A DNA stretch of 41,604 nt from JAGQLF01 sp964437465 (GCA_964437465.1 CAYTGI010000011.1:1-41604); one strand, 5' to 3'; shown: positions 1-9,418, counted from the first letter of the stretch. The notes: generated by a model not told the origin, from the letters alone. Numbers and translations: made by a program.

Positions 1-1
1 C

Positions 2-769
2 CAAAACGATATTTATGATTGCCTAGAAAGTCTAGCTATTCAGGATTACCCTTTTATTGACAGTATCATTGTTGTTGATAACGCTTCTTCAGATAATACT
101 GTGAATATAATAAATGAAAATTTTCCGAATGTAGAATTAATTGAATCAAAGAAGAATACTTTTTTCACTGGTGGTCATAATTTAGGAATAGAATATGCCC
201 TTTCTGAATTTAAATCAAAGTACATAATGGTAGTTAATCCTGATACTTACTCAGATAAATTCTTAGTTTCAAATTTAGTAAATGCATTAGATGAAAATAG
301 AGAACTTGGAATAGTAGGTCCTAAGATAAAGTTTTGGAAAAATGATAATGAAGGATTAATTAATTCTGCTGGAATGGTTTATGATGGATTTAGACAGTGT
401 TACGACAGAGGTTTTCTAGAGGAAGATAATGGTCAGTACGATAAATCTGAATTCGTTCCTGCAGTTACAGGGTGTTGTATGATGTTTAGAAATGAGACTC
501 TACAACAGATTGGTCTTTTCTGGGAACCGCTTAAAATGTATCTTGAAGATCTAGAAATCTGTATAAGAGCATGGAAAAAAGGTTGGAAAATTAAGTATAT
601 TCCTACAGCTAATATTGGTCATAAATGGATGCAATCAACAAATCAAAATAAATTAGTAGAAGTAGAAAAATGGAAAAATAGGAATTGGTTAAGAATTGCC
701 CTTAAGCATTATCCATTAAAAAGAAAGTTTGCAATGATTAAGCAATATATACTAGAGAGATTCTCTTAG
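2..769 (+). CDS. GT2 family glycosyltransferase, 5' truncated by window edge
   Basis: The reading frame is open from base 2, so the true start lies outside the window; a GTG at 101 is internal. The visible 255 residues begin in the nucleotide-binding half of a GT-A fold. They show a CLESL..Q.YP segment, then IIVVDNASSDNT, typical of family 2 enzymes of the rhamnosyltransferase (WbbL) type. A DXD-like NPD follows in VVNPDTYSD, then the acceptor-side GCCMMFRNETL and a LEDLEICIRAWKKGW motif carrying the usual E-D pair. It probably transfers a sugar from a nucleotide donor onto a lipid-linked surface glycan at the cytoplasmic face. It lies directly upstream of dTDP-rhamnose-type genes, so a dTDP-sugar donor is reasonable but inferred. 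Family assignment is secure; donor and acceptor are not visible from sequence. Confidence 0.9.
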   Translation, partial: QNDIYDCLESLAIQDYPFIDSIIVVDNASSDNTVNIINENFPNVELIESKKNTFFTGGHNLGIEYALSEFKSKYIMVVNPDTYSDKFLVSNLVNALDENRELGIVGPKIKFWKNDNEGLINSAGMVYDGFRQCYDRGFLEEDNGQYDKSEFVPAVTGCCMMFRNETLQQIGLFWEPLKMYLEDLEICIRAWKKGWKIKYIPTANIGHKWMQSTNQNKLVEVEKWKNRNWLRIALKHYPLKRKFAMIKQYILERFS

Positions 770-779
770 TATAAAATCA

Positions 780-808
780 TTGCTTCAGAATATTTTCAAT
801 AGTATAAA
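780..808 (+). promoter_or_regulatory. Predicted sigma70-type promoter for the dTDP-sugar operon
   Basis: TTGCTT (780-785) and TATAAA (803-808) are separated by exactly 17 bases, in the short gap between the glycosyltransferase stop and the next start at 829. Transcription would begin near 815, giving a very short leader of about 14 bases with no recognisable Shine-Dalgarno site. Predicted from spacing and consensus only. Confidence 0.5.
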
Positions 809-828
809 TTGGTGTTTAAAAACTTCCT

Positions 829-1779
829 ATGAATAAAAAAATCCTGATTTTTGGAAATGGTCAGATGGGTAATTTTTACAAAGCTCATTTTGATAAAAAT
901 AATATTTTTTCTGAAATAACCAGTGCAGACATAACAAACAAAGAAGATGTAAAGACTTCAATAGAAAAATTTGAACCTAATATTGTTATAAATACTGCAG
1001 CCAAAACTAATTTAGAGTGGTGTTCAGAAAATAAGCTAGAAACTTTTAACGTAAATGTACTAGGAGCTGATAACATAGCACAGATCTGCGATGAGAAAAA
1101 TATTCACTTCATTCATTTATCTAGCGGATGCATTTTTGAAAGCAAAGATGAAAATGATGCAAAAGTCGAATCAGATAAAACTGAACCAGCAGCTTTTTAT
1201 TCTTGGACAAAAGTATGGGCTGAACAAATGATTCAGTTTAATAAATCAAAAGATTTTAAATGGATGATCCTAAGACCAAGGCAACCAATCTCAACTGAAG
1301 TAAACTATAAAAACATGTTAGTAAAAATGCTTCTTTTTAGTAAATTCATAGATACACCAAATACCGGTACAGTTATCGAAGATTTGATGGATTGGACTCT
1401 CAAATTAATTGAAGAAGAATTTGTAGGAGTAATTCATGTAGCAAACGAAGGTTGGGCCACACCATACGAGATTGGGTTATTAATTAAGAAGCATATCCTT
1501 CCTGAATTAGAACCTGAAAAGATAACTAAGGAAGAACTTGATAAGATAACACCAAATAAACGTGTAGATACTGTGTTAAATGTTGATCTATTAAAAAAAA
1601 TTGTAGAACCTGATTTAGTTAAACCCTACAAAGAAAGACTTGAAGATGTAATAATTAAGCTTGGAGAAAATATTAGAAATGATAATAAAGAGCATCTAAA
1701 AGAAGAACTTGAGAAAACAATGGACCAGATGAAGAAAAGATCCATTCCTAATAATGTTTGGAAGAATTTACTTAAGTAG
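829..1779 (+). CDS. RmlD-like NAD(P)-dependent sugar reductase (SDR family)
   Basis: This 316-residue protein is an extended short-chain dehydrogenase of the RmlD substrate-binding type. The Rossmann start is ILIFGNGQMGNFYKAHF. NTAAKTNLEWCSEN matches the position of the dTDP-4-dehydrorhamnose reductase cofactor loop, and LSSGCIFES plus YSWTK supply the Ser and Tyr-x3-Lys catalytic residues (about residues 105-130). RmlD performs the last step of dTDP-L-rhamnose synthesis, reducing dTDP-4-dehydrorhamnose. The gene ends two bases before rmlB and sits next to rmlA, which supports that role. The C-terminus (about residues 270-316) is a charged helical extension beyond the usual fold. A different dTDP-sugar reductase is the main alternative, because no RmlC epimerase gene is visible in this window. 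Confidence 0.75.
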   Translation: MNKKILIFGNGQMGNFYKAHFDKNNIFSEITSADITNKEDVKTSIEKFEPNIVINTAAKTNLEWCSENKLETFNVNVLGADNIAQICDEKNIHFIHLSSGCIFESKDENDAKVESDKTEPAAFYSWTKVWAEQMIQFNKSKDFKWMILRPRQPISTEVNYKNMLVKMLLFSKFIDTPNTGTVIEDLMDWTLKLIEEEFVGVIHVANEGWATPYEIGLLIKKHILPELEPEKITKEELDKITPNKRVDTVLNVDLLKKIVEPDLVKPYKERLEDVIIKLGENIRNDNKEHLKEELEKTMDQMKKRSIPNNVWKNLLK

Positions 1780-1781
1780 AT

Positions 1782-2801
1782 ATGAATTTTTTAGTAACAG
1801 GAGGTGCTGGATTTATAGGTTCCAACTTTGTAAATCACTGGGTATCAAATCACTTAGAAGATTCTTTAGTAGTTTTAGATAAACTTACTTACGCTGGGAA
1901 TCTTGAAAATTTACAGAATTCAAAGCAAGAAATTACATTTATAGAAGGAGATATTTGTAATAAAGAACTTCTAGATAGAATTGTTCAAGAACATTCAGTA
2001 GATACAATCGTACATTTTGCAGCTGAAAGCCATGTTGATAGAAGTATTGATGCTCCCGACGATTTTATTCAAACAAATATTTTCGGCACATTTTCAATTT
2101 TAGAAATAGTAAAAAAGTATCCCGATATAAGACTGCATCATATCTCTACTGACGAAGTTTTCGGTGAGCTTCCAAGTAATCCTAAAGTGAAATTTACTGA
2201 GGAGACACCATACGACCCAAGAAGCCCGTACTCAGCTTCAAAAGCAAGCTCTGACCACCTCGTTAGATCTTATATAACTACATACGGTATTAAAGCAACA
2301 ATCTCTAATTGTTCAAATAATTACGGACCTTACTGTTATCCAGAAAAACTCATTCCTTTAGTTATAACTAGAGCAATGAATGATCAAGAAATCCCAGTTT
2401 ATGGAGATGGTAAACAAATTAGAGATTGGATTCATGTCTCAGATCACATTAAAGGAATTGAGTTAATTTTAAAAAAAGGGAAGTTAGGTGAGACATATTT
2501 ACTTGGTGGAAATGGGGAGAGAGAGAATATCTGGATAGTAAAAAAGATTTTAGAAATTCTTAATAAGCCTGAAACTTTAGTAAGATTTGTTGGAGATAGA
2601 AAGGGGCACGATAAAAGATACGCTATAGATTATTCAAAGGCAGAAAAAGAGTTAGGATTTTCTCCAAGTCAAAGTATAGAAAAGTGGCTAGAAGAAACAG
2701 TTAAATGGTATTTGGAGAATGAAAACTGGTGGAAGCCATTAAAAGCAAATGCGGATAAAATCGCTGAGAAATATTTAAATTATAGTAAATTTAATAGATA
2801 G
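1782..2801 (+). CDS. rmlB: dTDP-glucose 4,6-dehydratase
   Basis: At 339 residues the length is typical for RmlB. It converts dTDP-glucose to dTDP-4-keto-6-deoxyglucose using bound NAD, in the cytoplasm. Visible signatures are the N-terminal GGAGFIGSNFV glycine-rich loop, HFAAESHVDRSI, the STDEVFGEL segment with the active-site Thr-Asp-Glu, the catalytic YSASKASSDHLV (Tyr-x3-Lys), and NNYGPYCYPEKLIPL followed by GDGKQIRDWIHVSDH in the substrate half. The start is an ATG two bases after the preceding stop, so translation is probably coupled. It forms a cassette with the RmlD-like gene and rmlA. Assignment is very secure. Confidence 0.95.
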   Translation: MNFLVTGGAGFIGSNFVNHWVSNHLEDSLVVLDKLTYAGNLENLQNSKQEITFIEGDICNKELLDRIVQEHSVDTIVHFAAESHVDRSIDAPDDFIQTNIFGTFSILEIVKKYPDIRLHHISTDEVFGELPSNPKVKFTEETPYDPRSPYSASKASSDHLVRSYITTYGIKATISNCSNNYGPYCYPEKLIPLVITRAMNDQEIPVYGDGKQIRDWIHVSDHIKGIELILKKGKLGETYLLGGNGERENIWIVKKILEILNKPETLVRFVGDRKGHDKRYAIDYSKAEKELGFSPSQSIEKWLEETVKWYLENENWWKPLKANADKIAEKYLNYSKFNR

Positions 2802-2828
2802 TAACTGTTTAAAACTTATAACTAGTTT

Positions 2829-3689
2829 ATGAAAGGAATAATATTAGCAGGAGGTTCAGGAACAAGACTCTACCCTATTACTATGGCGATTAGTAAACAG
2901 TTAATGCCAATATACGATAAACCAATGATTTACTATCCTCTTTCAACATTAATGAAAGCTGGAATTAACGAAATTTTAATAATAACAACTCCTGAACATA
3001 ATCAATTTTTTAGGGATCTTTTAGGAGATGGTTCACACTTGGGTTGTAGTTTTAAATACACAATTCAAGAAAAACCTAGAGGATTAGCAGATGCTTATAT
3101 TATAGGAGAAGAATTCATAGGAAAGGATTCAGTCGCTATGATTCTTGGAGATAATATTTATTACGGATCTGACCTTGACGATCTTTTAGATGAAGCTAAG
3201 CTAACTAATGATGGTGCGATGATTTTCGCTTATCATGTTTCCGATCCTGAAAGATATGGTGTTGTTGAGTTTGATGAAAATATGAAGGTTATTTCTCTTG
3301 AGGAAAAGCCTAAAAAGCCTAAATCCAACTATGCACAAACAGGGATATACTTTAGCGATAATTCCATTATAGAAATAGCAAAAAACTTAGAGCCAAGTCA
3401 GAGAGGTGAACTTGAGGTAACCGACGCAATGAGTGAGTATTTAAGTAGAGGAAAATTGAAAGTAGGATTAATGGAGACTGGAATGGCATGGCTAGACACT
3501 GGAACATTTAAATCAATGATGCAGGCTTCACAATTTGTTCAAGTAATTGAAGAAAGACAGGGGTTAAAGATTGGCTGCATAGAAGAAGAGGCTTATAGAC
3601 AGGGATTTATAAGTAAAAAAGAATTAAAGAAATTAGCTGAGCCCCTTGTTAAAAGTGGATACGGAAATTATCTTTTATCGATAGATTAA
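2829..3689 (+). CDS. rmlA: Glucose-1-phosphate thymidylyltransferase
   Basis: This 286-residue nucleotidyltransferase makes dTDP-glucose from dTTP and glucose-1-phosphate, the entry step of dTDP-sugar synthesis. The N-terminal KGIILAGGSGTRLYPIT is the pyrophosphorylase signature. KQLMPIYDKPMIYYPLSTLM and MILGDNIYYG (metal-binding Asp) follow, with the EEKPKKPKSNYAQTGIYF and AWLDTGTF segments typical of RmlA. Length matches the short RmlA class. The stop overlaps the next gene's ATG by one base (TAATG at 3687-3691), so the Nudix gene is translationally coupled. A TATAAC lies six bases before the start codon, raising the possibility of a leaderless internal transcript. Confidence 0.95.
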   Translation: MKGIILAGGSGTRLYPITMAISKQLMPIYDKPMIYYPLSTLMKAGINEILIITTPEHNQFFRDLLGDGSHLGCSFKYTIQEKPRGLADAYIIGEEFIGKDSVAMILGDNIYYGSDLDDLLDEAKLTNDGAMIFAYHVSDPERYGVVEFDENMKVISLEEKPKKPKSNYAQTGIYFSDNSIIEIAKNLEPSQRGELEVTDAMSEYLSRGKLKVGLMETGMAWLDTGTFKSMMQASQFVQVIEERQGLKIGCIEEEAYRQGFISKKELKKLAEPLVKSGYGNYLLSID

Positions 3690-4210
3690 TGGATCCATCT
3701 GACATCTATAAATTCAACCCGATAAATGGAAAGCCCTTAACCAAAATCAACGATAAGCTTCTTAAAGATGAGGAAACTGGGTTTAAATTTTTTATTAATC
3801 CAAAACCTACAACAAGTGCAATTATCTTGAATGACAAAGACGAAATTTTATTAGTAAGAAGAGCTTTTGAACCCAAAAAGGGAATGTTAGATCTACCTTG
3901 TGGGTTTATAGAAATTGATGAAAGTGCTGAAGAAGGGTTAAAACGAGAAATAAAAGAAGAATTAGGCGCAAATGCAACAGATATAAATTATCTTACTACC
4001 GCTACGAATAAATATGAGTATCAAGGTATCTCAGAATACCTTCTTGATATTACTTTTACTTGTAGATTGAATGATTATAATAATTTAACGCCAATGGATG
4101 ATATTGTAGAAATTTTATTCGTCCCTCCAAAAGAGTTAAAATTTGAAGAGATAGCTTTTGAAAGTATAAAAAATGCTCTTAAGCATTATTTTAATTTCAA
4201 GAAAAAATAA
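3689..4210 (+). CDS. Nudix hydrolase
   Basis: This 173-residue protein carries a complete Nudix box, GFIEIDESAEEGLK followed by REIKEELGA (about residues 71-93), matching G-x5-E-x7-REUxEExGU. That makes it a Mg-dependent hydrolase of nucleoside diphosphates linked to another group. The N-terminal FNPINGKPL...DEETGFKFFINPKP resembles the region after the zinc ribbon in NudC-like proteins, but the zinc cysteines are absent. Its start overlaps the rmlA stop by one base. The substrate is not visible; trimming nucleotide-sugars or housekeeping of NAD-like compounds are both possible. Confidence 0.88.
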   Translation: MDPSDIYKFNPINGKPLTKINDKLLKDEETGFKFFINPKPTTSAIILNDKDEILLVRRAFEPKKGMLDLPCGFIEIDESAEEGLKREIKEELGANATDINYLTTATNKYEYQGISEYLLDITFTCRLNDYNNLTPMDDIVEILFVPPKELKFEEIAFESIKNALKHYFNFKKK

Positions 4211-4211
4211 A

Positions 4212-5210
4212 ATGAAAAAAGTCATTAGAACAGTTTTTATTTTCGGAATTTTCTTTTTCGGAATTTATTTACTTGGAACTACTGAACTAAAAGCTCAATC
4301 AAATAATGATAGTTATGTTCAGGCATCTCCTATAATCTTTCCTAAAGAATTCAATGAAGGAGAAGCTATACTTCTTGCAATTTCATGTACAAACTATACT
4401 TCTGCTGTCTCAAATGGAGTCTCAATCACTATTAGCTTTGAATCTCCTACTGTGGAAGGGGATATAGTTACAGTGACTAACTCTTACATCTCTTATGAGG
4501 AAGAGATCTATGATGTAAAAGAGATTACTTACGCGGATGGTGAGTATACAATCGCAGCAAATCCAAGTGAACAGATAGGTAATGGGGAATATATCGTTTT
4601 CGGCATTGAAGCTTTAGCTACAGAAAAATTTTATGAAGCAGACACAGCTAATGTTGATTATGAATGTAACATTACAACAACAGCTAATCAGACAATTACT
4701 TCAGAGCAAAGGGAAGGAACTTTAACAGAAGTAACTTCTGATAGTGTAGCTCCAATTTACAGATTTTGGAGCCAATCTCTAAACAAGCACTTTTATACCT
4801 CTTCTAGCCTTGAGAAAAATATTGTAATGGAAAAATGGAGTGATACCTGGTCATATGAGAAACCTGTTATGAAAGGCTTTTATTATGATTCAAACCAAGA
4901 TTTATGTGCTAAAGGAACTCCAGTATATAGATTTTGGAGTTCGTCTCTTCAATCTCATTTTTATGCAGAGAATGGAGAAGTAAAAGAATTTGTAGAAAAA
5001 ACTTGGCCAGAAACCTGGTCTTTTGAAAAGATTATTTTCTGTGCAGATTCTGAGGTAAGTGCACAAAGTCACCCTGTCTACAGATTTTGGAGTGAGATTT
5101 TAGGTGCTCATTTTTATACAAATGATGTGGAAGAACTTTCTTATATCGAAGAGAACTGGGGTGATATTTGGAGCCGAGAAGGAGTTAAGTTTTATGCACC
5201 AATAATATAA
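4212..5210 (+). CDS. Secreted protein with three C-terminal DUF5648-like repeats
   Basis: I place the start at the ATG at 4212, one base after the Nudix stop. An upstream in-frame ATG at 4173 lies inside the Nudix gene and would spoil the signal sequence. The resulting 332 residues begin MKKVIRTVF with a hydrophobic stretch ending near ELKAQ, a Sec signal peptide. Residues about 30-175 are a beta-rich domain with no family I recognise. From about residue 180 come three tandem repeats starting PIYRFWSQSLNKHFYT, PVYRFWSSSLQSHFYA and PVYRFWSEILGAHFYT, each followed by a W...W..E...FYA-type ending. Cysteines lie in the R1-R2 linker (DLCAKG) and at the end of R2 (IFCAD), a possible disulfide. The same module ends three other exported proteins here, so surface attachment is my inference. 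Confidence 0.85.
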   Translation: MKKVIRTVFIFGIFFFGIYLLGTTELKAQSNNDSYVQASPIIFPKEFNEGEAILLAISCTNYTSAVSNGVSITISFESPTVEGDIVTVTNSYISYEEEIYDVKEITYADGEYTIAANPSEQIGNGEYIVFGIEALATEKFYEADTANVDYECNITTTANQTITSEQREGTLTEVTSDSVAPIYRFWSQSLNKHFYTSSSLEKNIVMEKWSDTWSYEKPVMKGFYYDSNQDLCAKGTPVYRFWSSSLQSHFYAENGEVKEFVEKTWPETWSFEKIIFCADSEVSAQSHPVYRFWSEILGAHFYTNDVEELSYIEENWGDIWSREGVKFYAPII

Positions 5211-5254
5211 CTAGTAAATTCAATCTGAATTAATTACAATTGTAGTAGTTATTT

Positions 5255-7177
5255 ATGTCAATGAAGAGATACATTGTAGCTTATTTACTGCTTATTTTTA
5301 GTGTTTTTTTTATTTTCCCTAAAATCGTTGAAGCTGAGGGTTATAATGAAGCACATATTGACCAAGATTCACTTATTGTAAAATATAAAGACAGTAAGGA
5401 CTCTGATGTAATATACCTAGGCAGTTTTACTACTGAAGTCAATAGACAAGTTGCCAAGGAAAAAAGGATATATGAACTAATAGAAATATTAGAGCAGGAT
5501 CCTAAGGTTGAATTTGCTCAGCCAAACTACATATACAAAAATACATGGGAAGATCTACCTAGTGGTGGCACTGTTCCAGATGGTTTCGATTTAGATAGAC
5601 ATTGGTATTATGAAAAAGCTGGATTACCTGAACTATGGGAAAACCAGCTCTGTCCTTTAGGTGAAAATTGCGGAGGTAGTGAAGAAACTGTTGTTGCAGT
5701 TATAGACTCAGGATTAGCATTTGAAGATTTTGATGATAGAAATGGATTGAGTGGGGCAAAATTTGAGGCTCTTCCTCAGTATGAAGATATTAATCTTTTC
5801 GTTAACGAAGACGAGATTCCAGATAATGGTAAAGACGACGATTGTAATGGTTATGTTGATGATGTACACGGAGCTGATACATACACGAAATTTATACTTG
5901 GTGATGAAACATGTTCAAATTCTACATTACCTTTAAATGTTTCTTCAGACTTTAAAAAAGGAGGTCATCCTGTAGACACATATGGACATGGTACATTTAC
6001 TACTGGACTAATATCAAGTTTTGTTAATTCTACAGATTCTGTTTCTCCAGCTTTTAATGTTTCCATTATGCCTATTGCTGCAAATATACATTTTGATGAA
6101 TTCTTCACAACAAAAACTATCGCTGACGCTCTTGATTATGCTATCCAAAATGAAGCTGATGTAATTAATCTTAGCTTAACAACCTCATTCAGAGACGCAA
6201 TGATTGAAAAGAAAATTGATGAGGCTATAGACGCAGGAATAATTGTTGTTGCTGCTGCTGGAAATGAATCTTCAAATGCTCCCTCTTATCCAGCGTCATT
6301 TGATGGTGTTATATCCTTGGGTGCTGTGAATGATGACTTAACATTATCATCTTACTCAAACTTTGGAGAAAATATAGATTTTGTTGCATATGTCGGTGAC
6401 GGAACAGGTGGGTCTAAAGGAGCAGTTTCTCAATATACAGTCTCATGTTTCAGTAGTTGTAGCGCCTCTAATATTTCAAACGGAGGGAGAGAATTTAGAT
6501 TAATAGGAACATCATTTGCTGCTCCTCAATTCGCGGCCCTAGCTGCCCTACTTAAATCAGATAATCCGAATATGACTGATCAAGATATTTTAAATGAAGT
6601 TATAAAAAATATAAGAGATGTTGGTCCTGATGGTTATGATGAAACTTATGGATATGGAATAATTAACTATGACTACGACCCTGATGCTCTTACAAGTTCA
6701 GGATTTCAGGCAGTAAAAAGATTTTGGAATAATGATCTAGGTACTCACTTTTATACTCAAGATAGGCAAGAACAGCGAGTTCTTAATAACTTTCCAGAAT
6801 TTGGATGGATTGATGAAGGTTTTTCATTTAATGGAGGGATTTACTCTAATGGAGAGTGTTCCGACGGTGAACCGGTTTACTATTTCAAAAAACTTAGAAA
6901 AGAGTCATATTTTTATACAATTGAAGAAGAAGTAAAAGAATTTGTTGAAGAAACATGGCCAGATATATGGAGATACGAAGGTGTTTCTTTTTGTGCTTAT
7001 ACAAGACCTTCTTTTGGACTTAGGCCTGTACATAGATATTGGAGTGAGAGTCTAGACACTCACTTCTTTACAATTAAACAAGAAGAAAGGGAAGCAATAG
7101 ATCAAATGTTTTCTAATGTTTGGGACTACGAAAGGATTGAGTTTTATGCCTATCCATTTATTGAAAATAACCTATAA
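5255..7177 (+). CDS. Secreted subtilisin-like serine peptidase (S8) with three C-terminal DUF5648-like repeats
   Basis: This 640-residue exported protease starts with MKRYIVAY and a hydrophobic signal peptide ending near residue 27. An I9-like propeptide follows (about 35-95, SLIVKYKDS to FAQPNYIY). The S8 catalytic domain shows Asp151 in VIDSG, His245 in YGHGTF, the oxyanion Asn337 in AAAGNES and Ser420 in GTSFAAPQ, so the triad is intact. An acidic insert DNGKDDDCNGYVDD (190-203) is a calcium-site-like loop common in subtilases. Residues from about 487 hold three repeats of the YRFW...HFYT module, the second more divergent (YYFKKLRKESYFYT). Cysteines occur in GECSDGE and SFCAYT as in the upstream gene. 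ATG 5261 is an alternative start. The stop overlaps the convergent amidase gene by six bases. Confidence 0.93.
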   Translation: MSMKRYIVAYLLLIFSVFFIFPKIVEAEGYNEAHIDQDSLIVKYKDSKDSDVIYLGSFTTEVNRQVAKEKRIYELIEILEQDPKVEFAQPNYIYKNTWEDLPSGGTVPDGFDLDRHWYYEKAGLPELWENQLCPLGENCGGSEETVVAVIDSGLAFEDFDDRNGLSGAKFEALPQYEDINLFVNEDEIPDNGKDDDCNGYVDDVHGADTYTKFILGDETCSNSTLPLNVSSDFKKGGHPVDTYGHGTFTTGLISSFVNSTDSVSPAFNVSIMPIAANIHFDEFFTTKTIADALDYAIQNEADVINLSLTTSFRDAMIEKKIDEAIDAGIIVVAAAGNESSNAPSYPASFDGVISLGAVNDDLTLSSYSNFGENIDFVAYVGDGTGGSKGAVSQYTVSCFSSCSASNISNGGREFRLIGTSFAAPQFAALAALLKSDNPNMTDQDILNEVIKNIRDVGPDGYDETYGYGIINYDYDPDALTSSGFQAVKRFWNNDLGTHFYTQDRQEQRVLNNFPEFGWIDEGFSFNGGIYSNGECSDGEPVYYFKKLRKESYFYTIEEEVKEFVEETWPDIWRYEGVSFCAYTRPSFGLRPVHRYWSESLDTHFFTIKQEEREAIDQMFSNVWDYERIEFYAYPFIENNL

Positions 7178-9418
7178 CTCTGGATAAACATAATAAGCAA
7201 TTTTTTCATAACTCCATACATCACCCCATAAATCCTCAACAATATTTTTTTCAGTTATTCCATTGGCATAAAAGTGGCTTCCGAAAGATTCACTCCAAAA
7301 TCTAAATATTGGATTTGTTCCTTCCTCCTCTTCTTCAAAAACATAATACTCTTCTTTTTCATAATCCCAAATATCTGGCCAATTTTCCTCTATGATTTGT
7401 CTCTCTTGTTCAGAAGAAGTATAAAAATGGCTGTTAAGTACATTACTCCAATATCTATGGACAGGGGTGGCTTTATCTAAATCTGCAGATGTTATTGATT
7501 CTTGATCAATTGCGTAAAAAGCGATTTTCTCAAAAGACCACGTGTCCGAAAATTCACTCAATACTGTATTATAGTCTTCTTCGTTCGCTGTATAAAAGTG
7601 CTTATTTAAAGATTCACTCCAAAATCTATAAACTGGAGATTTTACTATCGGTGTTTCAATTAGTTCTGAATCATTGTAACTCATTATTATTTTAGAAATA
7701 TCTCTTGAGTTTTTCCCCAGTACACTAATCTCTTCCATCTCCTCATCTATAGATATACCTATTGGTAAATCACCTACATTTATAATAACCTCTATCTCTG
7801 AAGTTGCTAAATTTATTTTAGATACTTGGTTAGAATAACTATGAGTAACAAATGCAAAATTTTCTGCTATTTTAAAAGCGTTAGGAAAAGGCATTAATTC
7901 AATAACTTTATCAATGTTTCCATTCTTATCTACTGATATTAAATTAGATGAACCTTCGTGAAGGACGTAAATCCTATTATCTCCCTCACTAAACTCTATA
8001 TCGATAGGAAGGTATCCTCCAGTCTCAATATTTTCTACTTCACCTTCTTGATTTATTTTACTTATTGTATGAGCTAGGTAATTTGCTGAGTATAAGTTTC
8101 CTTTATTATCCTTAGCTAATGAAATTGGATAAGCATCAACTTCAGCAAAGATCTCGCTATCTCCAACTCCATTTACAACACTAATACTTGCATCTTTAGA
8201 ATTAGCAACATAAAGTTTATTATCAAATCCAACCAAAATATCGTTTGCGCCTTCCCCTACAACAGCATAAAGGTAAGTAGTTGTTATAGGAATTGATCCA
8301 ATATTAGCTTTTCTTGATTGATAGACTGATCCTGAACTATAATGAGTTGTATAGTAATTAAGAATACCATTTTGTTCAACAACCGTAATTGAAGATGCAT
8401 CCTCATCAAGGGTGAACATATTCTCTGTATTGTTACCACTTACTTTTACTATCTGATTAGGATTAGATGTTGTTATATAAAGGTTCTCTTGATATTCAAA
8501 AAAAGAATTTGGACTACCGTTTAAGGAAACATAACCGTTTTCTACTTGATATGGAACACAGTAATTATTTATTTGAGTTGTATTGTTTTGATCACAATAA
8601 TCATTAATAAATATTTCTTCTAAATGTGATTCAACACTAATAGAAATATTATCTCTAATATCATCTAATTCAGAATAGACATTCGCTCCGGGACAAGCTG
8701 TTACTGTCCAATCTCTATGTCCAGTTAATCCCAAAGAATAACTATTTTCATAATCTCTATAGATGCTGTTTGGGTCAAGTTTGTATCTTTTCATTAGATA
8801 ATCTAAAAGTTCGTTTAGAGAACTTTTAGCTTCATTACTTAACTCCCTTGATTCATAATTTCCAAGCATACTTATTCCTACAGTTCCAACATTATGAAGA
8901 TATGTATGCCCTGCTGTTACAAATTCACCGCCAAACCTTCCTTCATAAATATTTCCGTCAGGATCTATTAAATAATTGTATCCAATATCTTGCCAGCCTC
9001 TATCTTGGGAATGAAATCTCCAAACATCCCTAACACCCTTCTTCCAATCCTCATTTTGTTCTTCGATAGCAGTGTGGTGAATAACAATATTTGTAATTGG
9101 ATTTAAAAAAGGTACCCAGTCAGGTCCATAGCAATAAGTTGGAGAACTAGGATCATTATCAGGGCATCCCCATTCCTCTCTAGAAATAATGTCTAAATCA
9201 ATAGTATCTTCCAAACTTAGAGGAGAAAAATTTTTAAAGCTATCTTCAATAGCATTTAAAGATGCTGGTGAATATAAAATTTCAAATTCTTCATGATCAT
9301 CGTAGGTATTACGAATAGAATTATTTGATTTTACAGATGCATAAATATAATCTGCTAGTACTAAATTTAAAGCAGAAAATATTAAAAGAAAGAAAAAAAA
9401 AATTTTTAAATATTTCAT
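7172..9418 (-). CDS. Secreted PGRP-type N-acetylmuramoyl-L-alanine amidase with beta-propeller and three C-terminal DUF5648-like repeats
   Basis: This 748-residue protein has an N-terminal hydrophobic signal or anchor (residues 4-22). Residues about 76-255 form a peptidoglycan-recognition/amidase_2 domain: SREEWG, IVIHHTA (zinc His114), GYNYLIDPDGNIYEGR (Tyr148), and TGHRDWTVTACPG (zinc His234 and Cys242). All zinc ligands are present, so it should cut the bond between muramic acid and the stem peptide. Residues about 300-600 are a repetitive beta-propeller of NHL/YVTN type, and about 605-748 are three repeats (SPVYRFWSESLNKHFYT, PVHRYWSNVLNSHFYT, PIFRFWSESFGSHFYA). Unlike its relatives here it lacks the paired cysteines in the repeat module. 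It is the last gene of the polysaccharide operon and overlaps the preceding gene by ATGA. Confidence 0.92.
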   Translation of the reverse strand: MKYLKIFFFFLLIFSALNLVLADYIYASVKSNNSIRNTYDDHEEFEILYSPASLNAIEDSFKNFSPLSLEDTIDLDIISREEWGCPDNDPSSPTYCYGPDWVPFLNPITNIVIHHTAIEEQNEDWKKGVRDVWRFHSQDRGWQDIGYNYLIDPDGNIYEGRFGGEFVTAGHTYLHNVGTVGISMLGNYESRELSNEAKSSLNELLDYLMKRYKLDPNSIYRDYENSYSLGLTGHRDWTVTACPGANVYSELDDIRDNISISVESHLEEIFINDYCDQNNTTQINNYCVPYQVENGYVSLNGSPNSFFEYQENLYITTSNPNQIVKVSGNNTENMFTLDEDASSITVVEQNGILNYYTTHYSSGSVYQSRKANIGSIPITTTYLYAVVGEGANDILVGFDNKLYVANSKDASISVVNGVGDSEIFAEVDAYPISLAKDNKGNLYSANYLAHTISKINQEGEVENIETGGYLPIDIEFSEGDNRIYVLHEGSSNLISVDKNGNIDKVIELMPFPNAFKIAENFAFVTHSYSNQVSKINLATSEIEVIINVGDLPIGISIDEEMEEISVLGKNSRDISKIIMSYNDSELIETPIVKSPVYRFWSESLNKHFYTANEEDYNTVLSEFSDTWSFEKIAFYAIDQESITSADLDKATPVHRYWSNVLNSHFYTSSEQERQIIEENWPDIWDYEKEEYYVFEEEEEGTNPIFRFWSESFGSHFYANGITEKNIVEDLWGDVWSYEKIAYYVYPEL

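Noticed and set aside
4173..4211. Upstream start for the small secreted protein
   Set aside because: It lies inside the Nudix gene and puts a second basic stretch before the signal peptide; 4212 gives a normal signal peptide and one-base spacing.
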